Positions 48,531-61,090 of a stretch of DNA of 64,000 nucleotides are shown here, one piece after another. The translations under genes were made by a program, and so were the position numbers. The notes under the pieces are model-generated. The model saw only the letters and a list, made by a program, of their open reading frames with translations, was not told the DNA's origin and made no database searches. The number at the start of each line of letters is the position of its first letter. Positions within the stretch are counted from its first letter, which is position 1. This stretch comes from Nageia nagi (Eukaryota; Pinophyta), in the NCBI GenBank assembly GCA_050084985.1, contig JBITNC010000001.1, positions 23,622,001-23,686,000 of the forward strand, given 5' to 3'.

Positions 48531-50948
48531 AGTACATCAGTATGTAGAGGATCTAGTATTAATTGAAGTGAATGAGGTTAGGATACAATATGGGTCCTGA
48601 GGGGGCATTCTGAGATGGATGTATAGGGTGAGGAGGATTTCCCTCATGTTGAGGAGACATAGCAAAGAGACAAGAGAGGGAGATACAAAGAAAGAGGTTC
48701 CTATCTTTAGGTTTTAGCATTGATGCACTATTGGGAAAGATTTCAGAGCTCAAGTTTTTAATAGCTGAGTATCGATATTGATCGACCATCTCATGGAGAC
48801 AATGAGTCTATGCATGCTTAGTTGGAGTGTACCAACATTTGATGAGGAATAGGCTCAAATACAAGGTTAAGTGTGATTATTATAGATATGAGAGGGATAT
48901 AGCTTAGGCTATGGTTAAGACTTTACAGTAGCATGTTGGGAAAATAGGTACATCTACAAGTGTAGAGAAGCAATCCTCCTTATTCATTAGAGATATTTAT
49001 AGGCAACAAGATTACTACCATGGGGTTATAGATACTTGGTTGGTGGTGTTCATGCATATGCACCTGTGTTGATTATCCTATTCCTCCAAGTTACATTCCC
49101 TTATATATCTATACACTTCTTACATTTATAGATAGTGTAGCACATGGTGCTTCTAGAATGCAAAGAGGTTAGGCTAGGGGTACAGCTTCTCATAGAAGGA
49201 GTGTGATTGATACTTCTTCTCATCATCATCAGATCAACTGAGATACAGTAGTAGGATGAGAGTAAAATGTGGTAGTACCAATAGTACCAGCTCAAAGGGG
49301 TCAGAGGTAGGTGGGACCAGTGGCTAGGGTGGTGGTGAAGGTATAGAGTACAAGGATGCCCCAATGGATTGACCATTATGACTCTTGTTATGTCATGTTG
49401 TTATTAGTTTATGATACTAATAATTAGACTTATATTAATTTATGGATGTTATATTATATTAATGTTTTAGATCATGATGATCATGATCAAGATTTAATTG
49501 GTGGTTAGGTGATGAATATTATATGATTATTTTTTGAAATATAAATGTGATGATATTTTGGGAACTTATGTTTATTATGATGGTTTGGTGAATTGTTATT
49601 TGATATTATCATGTGTTGTGATATGATTGATGACTCTTAGTTATATTTTAATTTTCATGTTATATATCATGATGATGGATTAGTGATGCTTATTTGCATT
49701 GTATTCATAATATTTAGTATCTTGATGAATGAATGGTTTTAATATAGTGTGATTATTTAATAATTTTTTAGAACATTAGTATTATTTATATATTTTGGAT
49801 AATATTTTATTTTTAATAGTATGAAATCAAATATCATCATTTTTCATTTTTTTTTGGCTTTTACTATTGATCAGTATAGCGTAACCTCAAGGGTTTGGTC
49901 TGGTCGTGTTCTCCACTTCTGCACTAGTAGGTTCCTTGAAAGAGTAGAAGGTGGTGGGGATGCACTTGTGTTGGTTTTTTTGATCAATATTCAGTTTATA
50001 AGCCAATTCTATCTATTTAAGGTCAAAAGCAATAGAAAAAGAATAAAAATATGGAGAGTTAAGAAGGAGATAGCAAATAAAAAACTAAAATAGAAAATTT
50101 ACAACCAAGCATTATAGCACAGGAACAATCCATAGTACTAAGATTAAGAATAGCAAACTATCTTGCACTTGGGGTCTCTAATCACAAACACACAACCACA
50201 ACTTGAAGAAAATATTCCACACATAACATTCACAAAAGCATTAATACCACTTTGTTGCAAGAGAGAAAAGCATTGTCTATTTGTATTATCATATGTGAAT
50301 TACTCTTATAGATTAGGAGAAAATTTGCTAAAATGTTTGACCTTTTTGATTTCTAAAAACTAGCTATTTATACAACTTCCCCCCTCCTTGGGTGGTTGGC
50401 TTTCATTAATATACATTACTACTAGCATTGAATGAAATAACTAAAATACAACTATTTACATAAATGCTACAATTGGCTAGATTATATAATGAAAAGTACT
50501 AATTAACATAACTATTTGGAAATTTGCAACTTTAGTCAGCCATGTCCATAAAGTTGCAATCCTTCTGCATGTCATTGATTGCTCCTTCTTGACCCTATAG
50601 CTGATTGAATATAACACTATTATTGTTTTAAGGTAGCATTGTAAAATATTGAGTAGTTATTTGATTGCACATTTATTGGTATGAATTTGGTATTATGCTT
50701 TATCAGCTCTATCTACTTCTTTTAATCTTTATGATCTCTACTGTGGATGTTAGTAATCAAAGTAATGATGATTGATAGACATTATGTTCACTTAGTTCAG
50801 AAGATTACCACTATTATGTGAAAATGAGTTAGTGTTGACACATTAACAAGGCCCTAGGGGTCAAACACTAAGATGAAGTGGATCCAGGTGTTTATTCTTA
50901 TACATTACTCTTTCACTTGCTTGGTAGGATCTATGTTCTTCTTTCGAG
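48531..50948. other. Decayed tail of the PMD relic and AT-rich DNA
   Basis: To about 49390 the plus strand still shows long, stop-broken wording (KKEVPIF, then ETREGDT). Beyond that there are only AT-rich sequence and random ORFs (49821-50093 without similarity). Confidence 0.3.
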
Positions 50949-51490
50949 CTCTTTTGATGATCTATTCTTCTAAGACCCACTTATTTTAACTAAAAATGTG
51001 ACATCATCTACAAAATCATTGGCTCTATTATATTTTGATTCTACTAGGACCCATTGATTCTAATTGAAAACTATGATGTCATCCTTCAAAATCCCTAGGC
51101 TCTATTGATATTTAATTTTTCCAAGACCCACTGATTCTAATAAATCTATGATGTCATCCTTCAAAATCCTTAGGCTCTATTGATATTCTATTTTATAGGG
51201 ACAGCTTATTTTTATAAAAAATTATGACATCATCCTTCAAAATCCCTAGGCTCTATTAATATTATGATTTGTTAGGACCCATTGATTCTAATAAAATCTA
51301 TGATGTCATCCTTTAAAATCCTCAGCTTTATTGATATTTTGATTCTACAGGATCTGCTTATTTTTATCAAAAATTATGATATCATCCTTCAAAATCTCTG
51401 AGCTCTATTGATATTCTGATTCTACGAGACTATTTATTTTTATCAAAAATTGTGACATCATTCTTCAAAATCCCTAGGCACTGTTGATAT
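50949..51490. repeat. Tandem repeat, about 7 copies of a 76-bp unit
   Basis: Each unit reads approximately 'ctctattgatattctgattc', then 'tagGACCCattgattctaat', then 'atgatgtcatccttcaaaat', then 'ccctagg'. Two subtypes differ in the middle: 'gacccattgattctaat' versus 'gacagcttatttttatcaaa'. They occur in mixed order. No coding potential. Confidence 0.8.
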
Positions 51491-52639
51491 TTTTCAAAAG
51501 TTAACTTTGAGTGTGTACAAGTTTTAGGACATTTGTGCTAACAATTCCTAAGATTCTAAGGAAATAAATATGATTCTAGGAAACTTTTACATACATGACT
51601 TCTTGATATACTAAGGAGATGACATGACTCCTAGGCACTCTAAGTCTATGGTCACTAAAGAATAAAAGGAAATAGAATTGACATAACTCTGGGTATTCTT
51701 ATTTACATAATTCCTAGGTAATACTAAAAAATGACTCTTGACACCTTAAGAAAAAAATGAGAAGAGGAGGATTTAAAATGAAAGAATACAAAATTTTATA
51801 ACTCGTTAAGACTTTAAAAGAATAATGTCCCCCTAGGTATTCTTGTATAACAAGCTCCTGGTAGTAAAGAATGAAATAATAAAGAATGAAAAATAATATA
51901 ATTACCCAAAATTTTGAGTGTTATTCTAAAGGAATACAATATTCTAGTAGCTCTTTGAGGTCTCTACCTATTGGACAATAGAACCCTTCAACTGCTACTC
52001 CTAGTGGCTTGCCCAAAATTGAATCTAGTTGCAGTCTCAATTGCTACCATCATGTCTAGAGGGAGGAATGCCTACATCCTTTTATTTAGATCACTTAGAT
52101 CTTTATAATTACTTGTGATAGGATGAGGGATACCTTAATATTCTTTATGTCTCTCTAAACCCTTCTAAGACACTATTTACCCTTCTAGCATGTAAAATTT
52201 TATAATGGCTTCCTAAGCTAACTCATTTATTTATTGCAAATCTAAGATTTATGTCTCAAAAAAGATTGTTCTAAGAATTGAATGGTATTGGCAACCCAAT
52301 TGGTAGCACTACCTTTTACATTCTACTCTTCCATATTTTGGAGCATTTATTTTAATTGAAGAATTTGTTAATAAAATGTAACTCTATTATGAGCTAGTGT
52401 TTATTTATGTCCATGTTGAATACTAAATTTGGAGCTCACAAATCTCTTAGATCCTTTTCTAATATGAATATTTTGGTTTGGAGGAGACTATTACGAACTC
52501 CTTTTCATCACAATCCTCAATTGACTTGCATCCTTCCCAAATTATTTTGGGTATATCTAAGCCAGCTTATGAAGAGCTTTTTGAGCATGAAATTATTTAA
52601 TGGCTTTATAGCTTCCTCCTTGAGCATATGCAAGTGAGA
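51491..52639. other. AT-rich stretch
   Basis: No gene is recognised; the plus-strand ORF at 52407-52637 lacks any family signature. Confidence 0.4.
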
Positions 52640-55600
52640 TAATTTATCATTCTATCACCAACTTGCTCTACCAAGATTTTTTGAAGTTTTTCATGAGTAG
52701 TAATAGCTTTGCATTATCATCTAATAGAACTTTATTTGTTGCACTGATAGTCTACATCTCAGCCTCAATCTGTTTGATCTTCTGAGCATCCATGACTATA
52801 GCCTGAGCTTTAGCTCTTCTATCACTTGATTTATAGTATCTAGCTCAGCTCTTGATGTTGCCATCCTCTTATCAAATTTTGTTTTCTATTTTTCAAGCTT
52901 TACAATCAATTCTTTATTCTTATTCTACAAATCAGCTACTATTTTTTCTTTAAGGAGTAGTCTTTCTTATATTAATCAATTTTTTTATTCATTTTCTCTA
53001 TTTTAGTCTCCATTACCTAAGACTTTTACTAGCTACCATTGAAGTATTNNNNNNNNNNNNNNNNNNNNNNNNNNNNNNNNNNNNNNNNNNNNNNNNNNNN
53101 NNNNNNNNNNNNNNNNNNNNNNNNNNNNNNNNNNNNNNNNNNNNNNNNCTTTCCAATATCCAAGGAAGTGTTAACCAAAAATTTGGACTGGTCTATAGCT
53201 AGTGCACTATGCATATGTACATTTACAAAAGTCATGGTAGTTGTATCTAACTACCCATATTTAAAGGGCATCTATGTAATTCTTATATCTCTTTATCTAT
53301 TACTTTACTTAATAATCTCTAATTTTGCTTTGGGATTGAAGGAGATTTGTTGATAAATGTTTCTTAATTAATGGGATCTACTACTTTATTAGAAAAAACA
53401 CTTTTTTTTTTCATTATTGAAGGCCATAGAATAAGGAATTAAAGAATGTTCAAAAGTACTTGCATTTGAATTTGGAGTAGGAGTTTTTGAGGCAAGGATT
53501 TGTTTTGTTATCTAAATAGTGGGTTCTACTTCCTCTTCCTCTTCTTCTTCATGTGGCTTATCCATTAGGTCTAAGTCATTTTTTATTTTTATGGTCATCA
53601 TCATCATCATCATCTCCATCTCCATCCAGTTCTCCTCCTGCTATTGCTATTGCACCCATTCTAATTGTTGTTGCTTGACTTGTACCAAGCATGTTACTTC
53701 CCTCTTACTACACTTCATCCCTAAGATCATTTTATGCATCATTATATATGACCATTGGGGTCTTTGGTTTTCTTCTACATCCACTAGTTTAGTTTCTCCG
53801 ATTCTTGGTTTAGGTTGGTCCTCATTACCCACAGAGATGGGGTGTGGGTCTTTACTACAAGTGGATTAATAGTACATGCCTTCTTTTTTGGAACCTATTT
53901 CTTCTTTGGGGTTTATTATTATTTTAATACTAGCATGAGTCTTCTCTTCTTTAGAGATGACTATCCTATTATCTATTTTCTATTTTTCTTTCTAAAGCTA
54001 CCATGAATTGGAGGCTTCATCTACTCCCTCTTCCTCATATTCTTTAGCTCCTAGGTTCATTATGCTAATGAATGATCATCTCCTATTGCATTAAGATGAA
54101 GTTTCAGAAAGGGTTACCCATCCTCTAGCAATGGATCATTTGAATATTCAAATAGCTAGTATTGGACATATCTGAATGTACCAAAAGGCTAATTTTCAAC
54201 ATGTACTACCTTGGTGGTATATTCAAATCTAAACTTAGTGAAGTATTCTATTTTATTGGGTACCCAACCCAACTCATCTTGCAACTAAGAAATGACCTCC
54301 AAGTTTAAAGAAAATTCTTATATTCTAACCTCCAAGATCCTGTACTTTTTGATGCCCTCAAGGGCCATCCATGCTTCATCTAAAATTTTGAATTCCCACT
54401 TTAGGGACTTTTCAGCTTCTTACTCAGTTTGGTTTACAAAATATTCAATATGGGGTCAGGGTTCATGATCAAATGTCAAGTGCTCCTTATTTGATTTTAT
54501 CACTTTTCTCATGTCACCCATCGGGTCATACATCCAAGGGGCATCTGCACTATCCAACTTAAAATTATGTACAATGAAGTTCACTAACTCATCTTTATAA
54601 CCTATTTATATTAAAGTAAAATTTACAAAAGTTGCAAGTATTTTGATAATGGGTTTGAAATTACCCCTGACCCATATTTAGTTTCCATAGAATAGATTTA
54701 TCTACCTAGTTTTGAAGAATATAACTACGAAGTAACAAATTTAGGTAGCAAAAATGGGTTTTGAAAATACCCATACCTTATTATTACTATATGGTTCTTC
54801 AAAAAATACCAATATCCAATGTTGTTTCCTCCTTGCATCTCATCCATGATAGATTAGTGTAGCAAATGGGTGAATCTTCCTATGAGAATGCTCATCATTG
54901 GGTCAAAGAACTTCTCCATGAACTCATAATATGATCCATGGACCTTTATGAGTACCGACACTCTTAAATCAATTGGTGTGGGTGCTATGGACAAGGTAGC
55001 TAATGCAATCTAGAGTCTTCCTTCCATTAAAGCTTCCAAGTTTTGATGGACTATGAGCCACCATAGATAGGATGAGTGCCAGAAATTAAATTTTTCAATA
55101 TTTAATAGATGTTTCCAAATCTTATTTGAGATGAAGGTAGGAAAATCATAGCAGATGTCTGCCTCAATAATATTATATGCCATTCTCATCATGGCTTCAT
55201 TCGTCTGAATTTGGATCTTTTTTCCAAGAATGATAGCCAACACCTGTAGGACCTATCTATCTCAAGATTTTTGAAAGAAGATGATGTCATAGCTTTGTAT
55301 GAGCTTGGTGAATCTTCCTTGATACTTTCATCAATCCAATCCAACATTTCATTTTCATTTTGATAAAAATTAGCCCTTTCTTTATTGAGATGAATTTGCT
55401 TCTTGAAATGGAAGCTCCAATTAGCAAGGACTATGAATGTATTTACAATTGCTTCGGGGGAGTATTCCAAAAAGATATTAGGTTGGTAATTAGAATCTGC
55501 TTCTCCCTTCTTCTACTCTTTGTAAGCTTTAACCACATAGGCCTATGGGTTGTGCCTAAGTGCATTGGAAAGAAGGAGCTCTAGATAAGTGAAATATTCA

Positions 55601-55863
55601 TAGGGAAAATAATATGCCAAACCCTAGTTAAGAATAACATTATTTCCTCCTACCAATGACTTCTCTTTTCTTCCTACCTCTAGCCTCTAGTGTTGCAACA
55701 AGATTCTTTTAGGGTTAGCTCGCTAGGTATCCATATGATTCATTGCTCTCACCTCCATCTAGTTGAGATTGGAAGCATTCTCTAAATACTCCTCATGAAT
55801 TACTACCAGGTTTGCATCCTATCCCTCTTCCTCAAACACCATAGTCTCCTTAGTATTTTCCAT
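52640..55863 (-). pseudogene. Long decayed ORF of unknown family, coiled-coil C-terminus
   Basis: From ATG at 55863 (MENTKETMVFEEEG) the minus strand gives nearly continuous protein-like sequence of about 1,070 codons. Blocks include EYSPEAIVNTFIVLANWSFH (55470), NEAMMRMAYNIIEADICYDF (55190), DELGWVPNKIEYFTKFRFEY (about 54270), and an Arg/Gln/acidic linker near 53830-53540. After the gap at 53049 comes a coiled coil near 52900 (NKNKELIVKLEK, MATSRAELDTINQVIEELK). Many stops are TAG or TAA where Gln is plausible, as expected from C-to-T decay of methylated DNA. No catalytic domain is recognised. Probably the ORF of an undescribed or highly diverged transposable element. Confidence 0.45.
53049..53148. 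other. Assembly gap (100 N)
   Basis: Exactly 100 N, inside the decayed long ORF. Confidence 0.99.
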
Positions 55864-56337
55864 GATATTTAGTTGTCTCTATGTAGCTCAGGTAAGCATC
55901 AAGTACATACAACCTCTGTAAAATAAAGCTTTGATATTTCTTTACACCTAGCATAAAAAGCTTTGTAGATGATATGCTATGCAACTTTGGAAAACTCAGG
56001 ATTTAAATTTTTTTGAGGAAATAAAGTTGAATACCATGTTTTATTGGCCTAGGTTTTGCAACTATTTTCCATTAATGATAATTAATAATTTAGGAATATT
56101 GAAGTTTGCATAGAGTGCGATGTTAGGGTTAACAGATAGGATAGTATTTAACTCAAGTGAGCCAAATTTTAAAATGGTAGGTGATGTATGAGGTCAATGG
56201 TTTTTTGAGGTAATCCTACATTTGGAGGTTGATTCAATTTGTAATGAAATATTGTGAATATCTAAACTCCTTGTAAGTTCAATTAATCACTTAAAGGATA
56301 TGTAGATACCTTAAGGGATTAATTGAATTCTTTATTA
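55864..56337. other. AT-rich stretch before the copia LTR
   Basis: No gene is seen. The LTR might begin as early as TGTATGAGG near 56184. Confidence 0.4.
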
Positions 56338-56733
56338 TGTGTGGACTTTGACCTAACCATGGGGTTAGTTGGTAGGTTAAAGTTAGGTCACACATTTATT
56401 GTAACCCTAACCTTACCCTTGGGTTAAAGGGAGGTTAGGGAGGTGCTCTCAAGCTATAAATAGAGGGCCTCTCCTCTTGTAAACACATCTAAGTTTTGGA
56501 GTAAGATTACTCTACTTGGTTGTGTAGGAGAGAGCAAGAGAATAGTTGTAAGAGAGGCATAGATTGAGAATAGAGAACTAGTTGTGGATGTACTCCCAAG
56601 GAGGGAGGAACCACATTATATTGGTGTCATATTGTGTGAATGTGTTAGTACCTTGTAGATGTTGCATGTTGAATGTGATTGAGCTTTCTATAGTCTTGGA
56701 CCTTTGGGAATTAGAGTAGTGCTAATTCTCACA
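56338..56733 (+). repeat. Copia-type 5' LTR with TATA box
   Basis: It ends 'gctaattctcaca' at 56733 and is followed by attGGTATTTAGAGC, a primer-binding site for initiator-Met tRNA. A TATA box, ctataaatag, lies at 56454-56463. The start at TGTGTGGACTT (56338) is the best TG candidate but is not certain. The plus orientation agrees with the gag-pol at 60234 onward. Confidence 0.55.
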
Positions 56734-56735
56734 AT

Positions 56736-56748
56736 TGGTATTTAGAGC
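56736..56748 (+). other. Primer-binding site
   Basis: TGGTATTTAGAGC directly after the LTR resembles TGGTATCAGAGC, complementary to initiator-Met tRNA, with one extra base and a substitution. Confidence 0.55.
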
Positions 56749-57239
56749 TTGGTGTGGAAGCTCTTCTTCTACATTTTGGAGGTTCTTCATCCTTCTCAAA
56801 TTTGGAGATCTTAATCCTAATCTTCTTGGTGAGGTAAATTCAAGAGAAGGTATAACCTCCTTCATATAATCTCCTTCATTTTTTTAATTTTTGGCTTATG
56901 CACTAATGATACTAACATTATTTGCTATGTGTTGAGCTCATTTTTTTTGTTTGGGCAATACATGGCTAACAAAATTGTAATATGATGTTCCTTGTTTGTT
57001 ATTATTGCTTATACTAATCTTTTTTTACTTGCAATTTTTACAAATTGCTTAAATTGCTACATTTAAAAAAAAAAGGTTAGTATACAACATTTGAGAAATA
57101 TTACAATTTTTTTTTCTACTCAAAAGAATAAAAGGAGGACTTTACTTTATTTTACAAGTTTTTTGAAATACCTACATAGTATTTTTTATATAAGGAGGAT
57201 TTTTAAATTATCAATTTGTATATAAATAAAAAAAGGGGG
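56749..57239. other. Leader sequence
   Basis: No gene is seen. T-rich and A-rich tracts and 'aaaaaaggggggatatg' lie just before the PPR relic. Confidence 0.4.
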
Positions 57240-58010
57240 GATATGCACAAATCAGATACATTGAAAGGGTCTGGGAACTGTTTGACAAAATGACTCATCG
57301 AAAATGTGAGCCTTCAGTGCTGAGGATGACCTCATCCGCTTTTGAAGGCGATGGTATTTTTAGAGTCATACAATCTCATCACTTACCCACTGAAATGATT
57401 TGAATATCACTCTCACTCAACTCTGTCGACACGGGTGGGTGAAGCACACAATGCACAAACAGATACACACTGCTCTCTATGCTCTTCGATGTGTCTTCAA
57501 CTTCTACAGTCCTGCATCGCCCATAATGCCCTTCCAGAGGGCAAGCTCCTTCATTCACTCATCATTCGCATTAGACTTCAACAAAGTTCTGCAAGACAGA
57601 CTTATCCACATGTATGTCAACTGCGCACGTTTGGCGTACGCCCGTGAAATTTTTGACTATATGTCTGAACGAGACATCTTCTCATGGACTGATAATTTTA
57701 GGCTACTAAAGACATGGCTTTCCTCGATAGGTAATGACACTATTTCACCAAATGTAACAAACACCAGTAGTAGTCCAACCAGATCATTTCTCCTTTTCCA
57801 TCATCGTCAAAGCATGCGCAAAATTGGGAAATTTGGAACAGGGTTTATACATACACGAAAGACTCTTTAAAACCGGATTTCTATCACATGTTGTAGTTGT
57901 AAATGCCATGGCAGACATGCATGCAAAATGTGGAAGTGTAGAGAAGTCACGCAAGTTGTTTGACTGTGTGATTCAGACACAGTTTCATGGAATGCAATGA
58001 TCGTAGGAGA
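57240..58010 (+). pseudogene. PPR (PLS-class) pseudogene
   Basis: Across shifting frames the plus strand reads YAQIRYIERVWELFDKMTHR (57245), LLQSCIAHNALPEGKLLHSL (about 57500), LIHMYVNCARLAYAREIFDY and MSERDIFSWTDN (57600-57700), then KLGN and LEQGLYIHE wording. It ends VVVVNAMADMHAKCGSVEKS, RKLFD and a VSWNAMIVGDVQNG-type end (57890-58020). These are consecutive P, L and S repeats of a plant organellar RNA-editing factor. Several frameshifts and stops make it dead. GC content is higher than its surroundings, so it arrived or died more recently than the relics at 2.2 and 17 kb. A SINE-like unit follows at once. Confidence 0.65.
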
Positions 58011-58015
58011 TGTAC

Positions 58016-58320
58016 AAAATGGCTACATTGGAAGACTCCGCGTGACCATTGTTTGACACTGTTTTGCATACCAACTCCAAGTCCACAGATTCCCCACCCT
58101 TGTCTAGTCCCTGCACTGCATGACCCTCGTAAATGCATGTGGGTCACATGGCACAGCTTCCCCAAGCCCCATGGAGCCTGGAAGGGATCTGTATCAGAGG
58201 TTGTGGAGGAGTGGTAGCTCAGGAGGGGGGAGAGGAGGCGGAGGCATGGATTGAACTTATGACATGTAGCTATCAAGCCCTCCTCTACCAAGCGACTCAG
58301 GCACTTCAACTCTGACCTAC
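58016..58320 (-). mobile_element. Putative tRNA-derived SINE
   Basis: On the minus strand GAGTCGCTTGGTAGAGG (from about 58299) resembles an RNA polymerase III A box and D arm. AAGTTCAATCC (58258-58248), about 40 nt later, resembles a B box. A GC-rich body with TGTGCCATGTGACCCACATG (about 58130-58152) follows. Length and internal promoter spacing suit a SINE, and it disrupts the end of the PPR pseudogene. The 3' tail and target duplication are unclear. Confidence 0.4.
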
Positions 58321-60233
58321 CTTCCCCGCAGCCTCCTCCACTTCTCCTCACCCCCATGTTGCTTAGACTCTGCACCACAAGCATGCAGGTCAACTCCTAG
58401 GCGCTGCCACTCTGCACCATGAGCAAAATGCTCTTGCACTCTCCTTCCTCTCCTTTTGCACTCCTCCTCTCAGCTGCTAGCCTCCTAGTGGTTCAGCCAT
58501 ACACTCCTCTTCCTCCCCAACACCTCCACAAGCTATCCTCTAATGCCTCCATGCAGGTCATCCTCCTTCCCACGGTCAAGGTTGATGGCTACCAACTCTT
58601 TGCAAAGTCTTCCTTGTCATTTAATTCACTTAGATGCATTAAGTTTGTTTTGTTGACCACCTACATTTTTGCACTTCCAAAAAGCAACGTATGCTCTTCT
58701 TGAAGAAAAAGGGGGGTCATAATTTTACAACTACAAAGCATTTAATTTTTTTTTTTTTTTTTTGACTTAGGAGTATTTTTAGTACTTAAGGTAGACAAAG
58801 CATTAAAATTGCATGAAGTAGGGGTATGGGTCTCCTATTACAACTTGCACACATATACCTCTTAGGCATTTAATTTTTTTTGCTTACTTGCTTACAAGTC
58901 AAATTGCTCCCATTAAATGCACTTAGGAGTACTTAGAATAATTCTAATATTTTACTCAAAATTGCATATTTAAAATTACTAAAAGTGCACATGCAATTTT
59001 TTAATGCTAACCTCTTAGCATTTTTTGTAAGCATAGTAATTTAGCCTAAGCATGCTATTTTTTAAGTAAATAAGGGAAAATTTTTACTTAAAATGCATAT
59101 TTATAAGACAAGTCTTAGCATACAATTTTTTTAGGGATAAAACTTTAAGTGAAAAGGGGGGAATTGGTATAATTTTTACTTAAATTTTATCTAGATGCTA
59201 GACTTGTGATGCATAAACCTTATCTAGATATTGCATGCTAGACTTGTGATGCATGTCTCTTTATCTTGAAAACGTGATGCATGTCTCTTATAAACCTTAT
59301 CTAGATATTGCATGCTAGACTTATGATGCAAGTATTTTTATCTTGTTTGAAGAATAAAACATGCTTAGGAATTAAATTTTAAGTTAAATAATGCATGATG
59401 CATGATTACTTAAATTTTTTTTAAGTCATGGAATAATGCATGTTATGAATTAAATACTAAGTAGGACTTAGTTCTTTTGTTTAATTCATTAAGTGCTTGA
59501 ATAAATTGAGCAAAAATTTTAAAATGTAAAAGTCCTTTAGGGGTTAGTACAAAACCCATTGGACTTTTTAAGGTTTTTCAAGCTCGTGTGGATGATGCAA
59601 TTTTACTTTACTTTATATTTTTGCACAATTTGTTTATACTTGCAAAAACACAAATATTGAAAAGTAACCCCTAAAATGAACACATCCGCACGTATTCTTC
59701 CACAACATGACTTGTTTGGGGAGCCACAAGGTGAGGACAGGGCAGATTGGAGCCCTTTTAGTCTGAAGAACCGAGTGGTGGTAAGTCTGTCTTAATTGCC
59801 CCTAAGACCTCTGTTGGATTGGACATAACTCTATTAGGTGGACAGGCATATGTGTAGTGATACCACATGTCCGCATGTCCATTCAGGGATTATCCTAATA
59901 ACATAGGAGGAAAACTGAAAACCTTAATCAAGATAATTAAAATGGCCGGTCCAAGATATGTCGGATCCTTGGAAAATAGTTGGTACTTCTCCTTGTGAGA
60001 GTATATTACTGACCAAGGTGAACTGGTTGAGGACTGGTAGTACTTGGGCTCCACCTTGCGGGCATCCAGGTGAAGGCCTAATTATACACAAGAAAACAAC
60101 CCCAACATTATTCATCTACGGATCGTGGTTATAAGTTTGCACATGTGGGACATGTTTACTTATGGTTGATTTGTATAGATGGAAACTTGTAAAAATTTGC
60201 ATTCTTATTGCATATTTATTTTTTGTACAGATA
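58321..60233. other. Leader-like region upstream of copia gag
   Basis: The plus-strand ORF 58419-58703 is Ser/Leu-rich without similarity. A poly-T run lies near 58745-58763. From 59160 to 59345 a short duplicated phrase occurs. 59640-60230 is GC-richer and may be the immediate retroelement leader. 'ttttttgtacag' at about 60220-60230 could be a splice acceptor just before the gag ATG. Confidence 0.35.
59180..59345 (+). repeat. Short tandem duplication
   Basis: 'aaaccttatctagatattgcatgctagact' occurs at about 59215 and 59298 (period about 83 bp), with a partial third copy just before. Confidence 0.65.
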
Positions 60234-61090
60234 ATGGTTGAAACCTTCATACCCAAGCACATACTCGATGGTTCCAACTATGGCATATGGGAACCTCGTA
60301 TGAGAGCTGAGTTACAGGTAAGGAAGCTATGGCAGACAGTAAATGAAGATCTAGTTGCTCCTACAGATGAGAAGGCCCTTGAAATTTACAACTCAAAGAA
60401 TGAGTTAGCAACTTCAATGATCTATCGTGTAGTTTCAGATGACATCCTTCTCATGATTTCTTCCTCGACATCAGCAAAAGAAGCTTGGGATAGACTAAAG
60501 AAAATTTACCTTGGGTCCAAATTTTCAAGAAGGTTCACCATTCTACAAAAGTTGTTGCAGTATCGTCAAGGAGAAGAAGAAAGTGCCTCAATCTACTTGA
60601 ACAAAATCATTGACCTCAGGACACAACTGGTTGGCTGTGGGTGCAATTGGATCAATGATGAGTTCATGGTCTTCATTATTCTTCAAAGCCTCTCTATAAA
60701 GTTTAGTAACTTTGTCACAGTTATGGAGACTAGGCTCGATGATGAAGAAGATGTTATCTCCCTTGACAATCTTTCTAGACTCCTTCTGAAACATGAGGAA
60801 AGTTTGAACAAGAAAATGTTGAACATTTCTCCAAAGGATAATAGCATTGCTTTAGGAGCAACCAAAACTCCTTTTAAGAAGATGTTCAAACATTATAAAT
60901 TCAAAGACAACAAATCCTCATCTACCATCAGGAAGCACAATAACTTCAAGCAAAGGAATGACAAAGCTGGATCAAGCAAACCAACACCGTAGGAAAAGTT
61001 TGATGGGAATTGTAACTTCTATGGCATCGTTGGGCACAAAGAGTATGATTGTCACAAAAAGAAATTTGCTCAAAAAGGAAAGGGAAATGC
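60234..61090 (+). pseudogene. Copia gag
   Basis: Nucleocapsid precursor that packages element RNA. The start chosen is ATG at 60234 (MVETFIPKHILDGSNYGIWE); the frame is open 24 codons earlier, but the copia gag N-terminal signature begins here. The core contains AWDRLKKIYLGSK and YLNKIIDLRTQLVGCG. A TAG at 60990 is followed in frame by the zinc knuckle CNFYGIVGHKEYDC, whose second Cys has become Tyr. A Lys/Asn-rich tail leads on to the protease. Both the stop and the knuckle change would inactivate it. Confidence 0.8.

Noticed and set aside
50949-51490. CRISPR-like array
   Set aside because: Units are directly adjacent, degenerate and without unique spacers, in a plant nuclear context.
58201-58300. 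A functional tRNA gene
   Set aside because: Box-like sequences are present, but no acceptor stem or complete cloverleaf can be drawn; a SINE head is the better reading.
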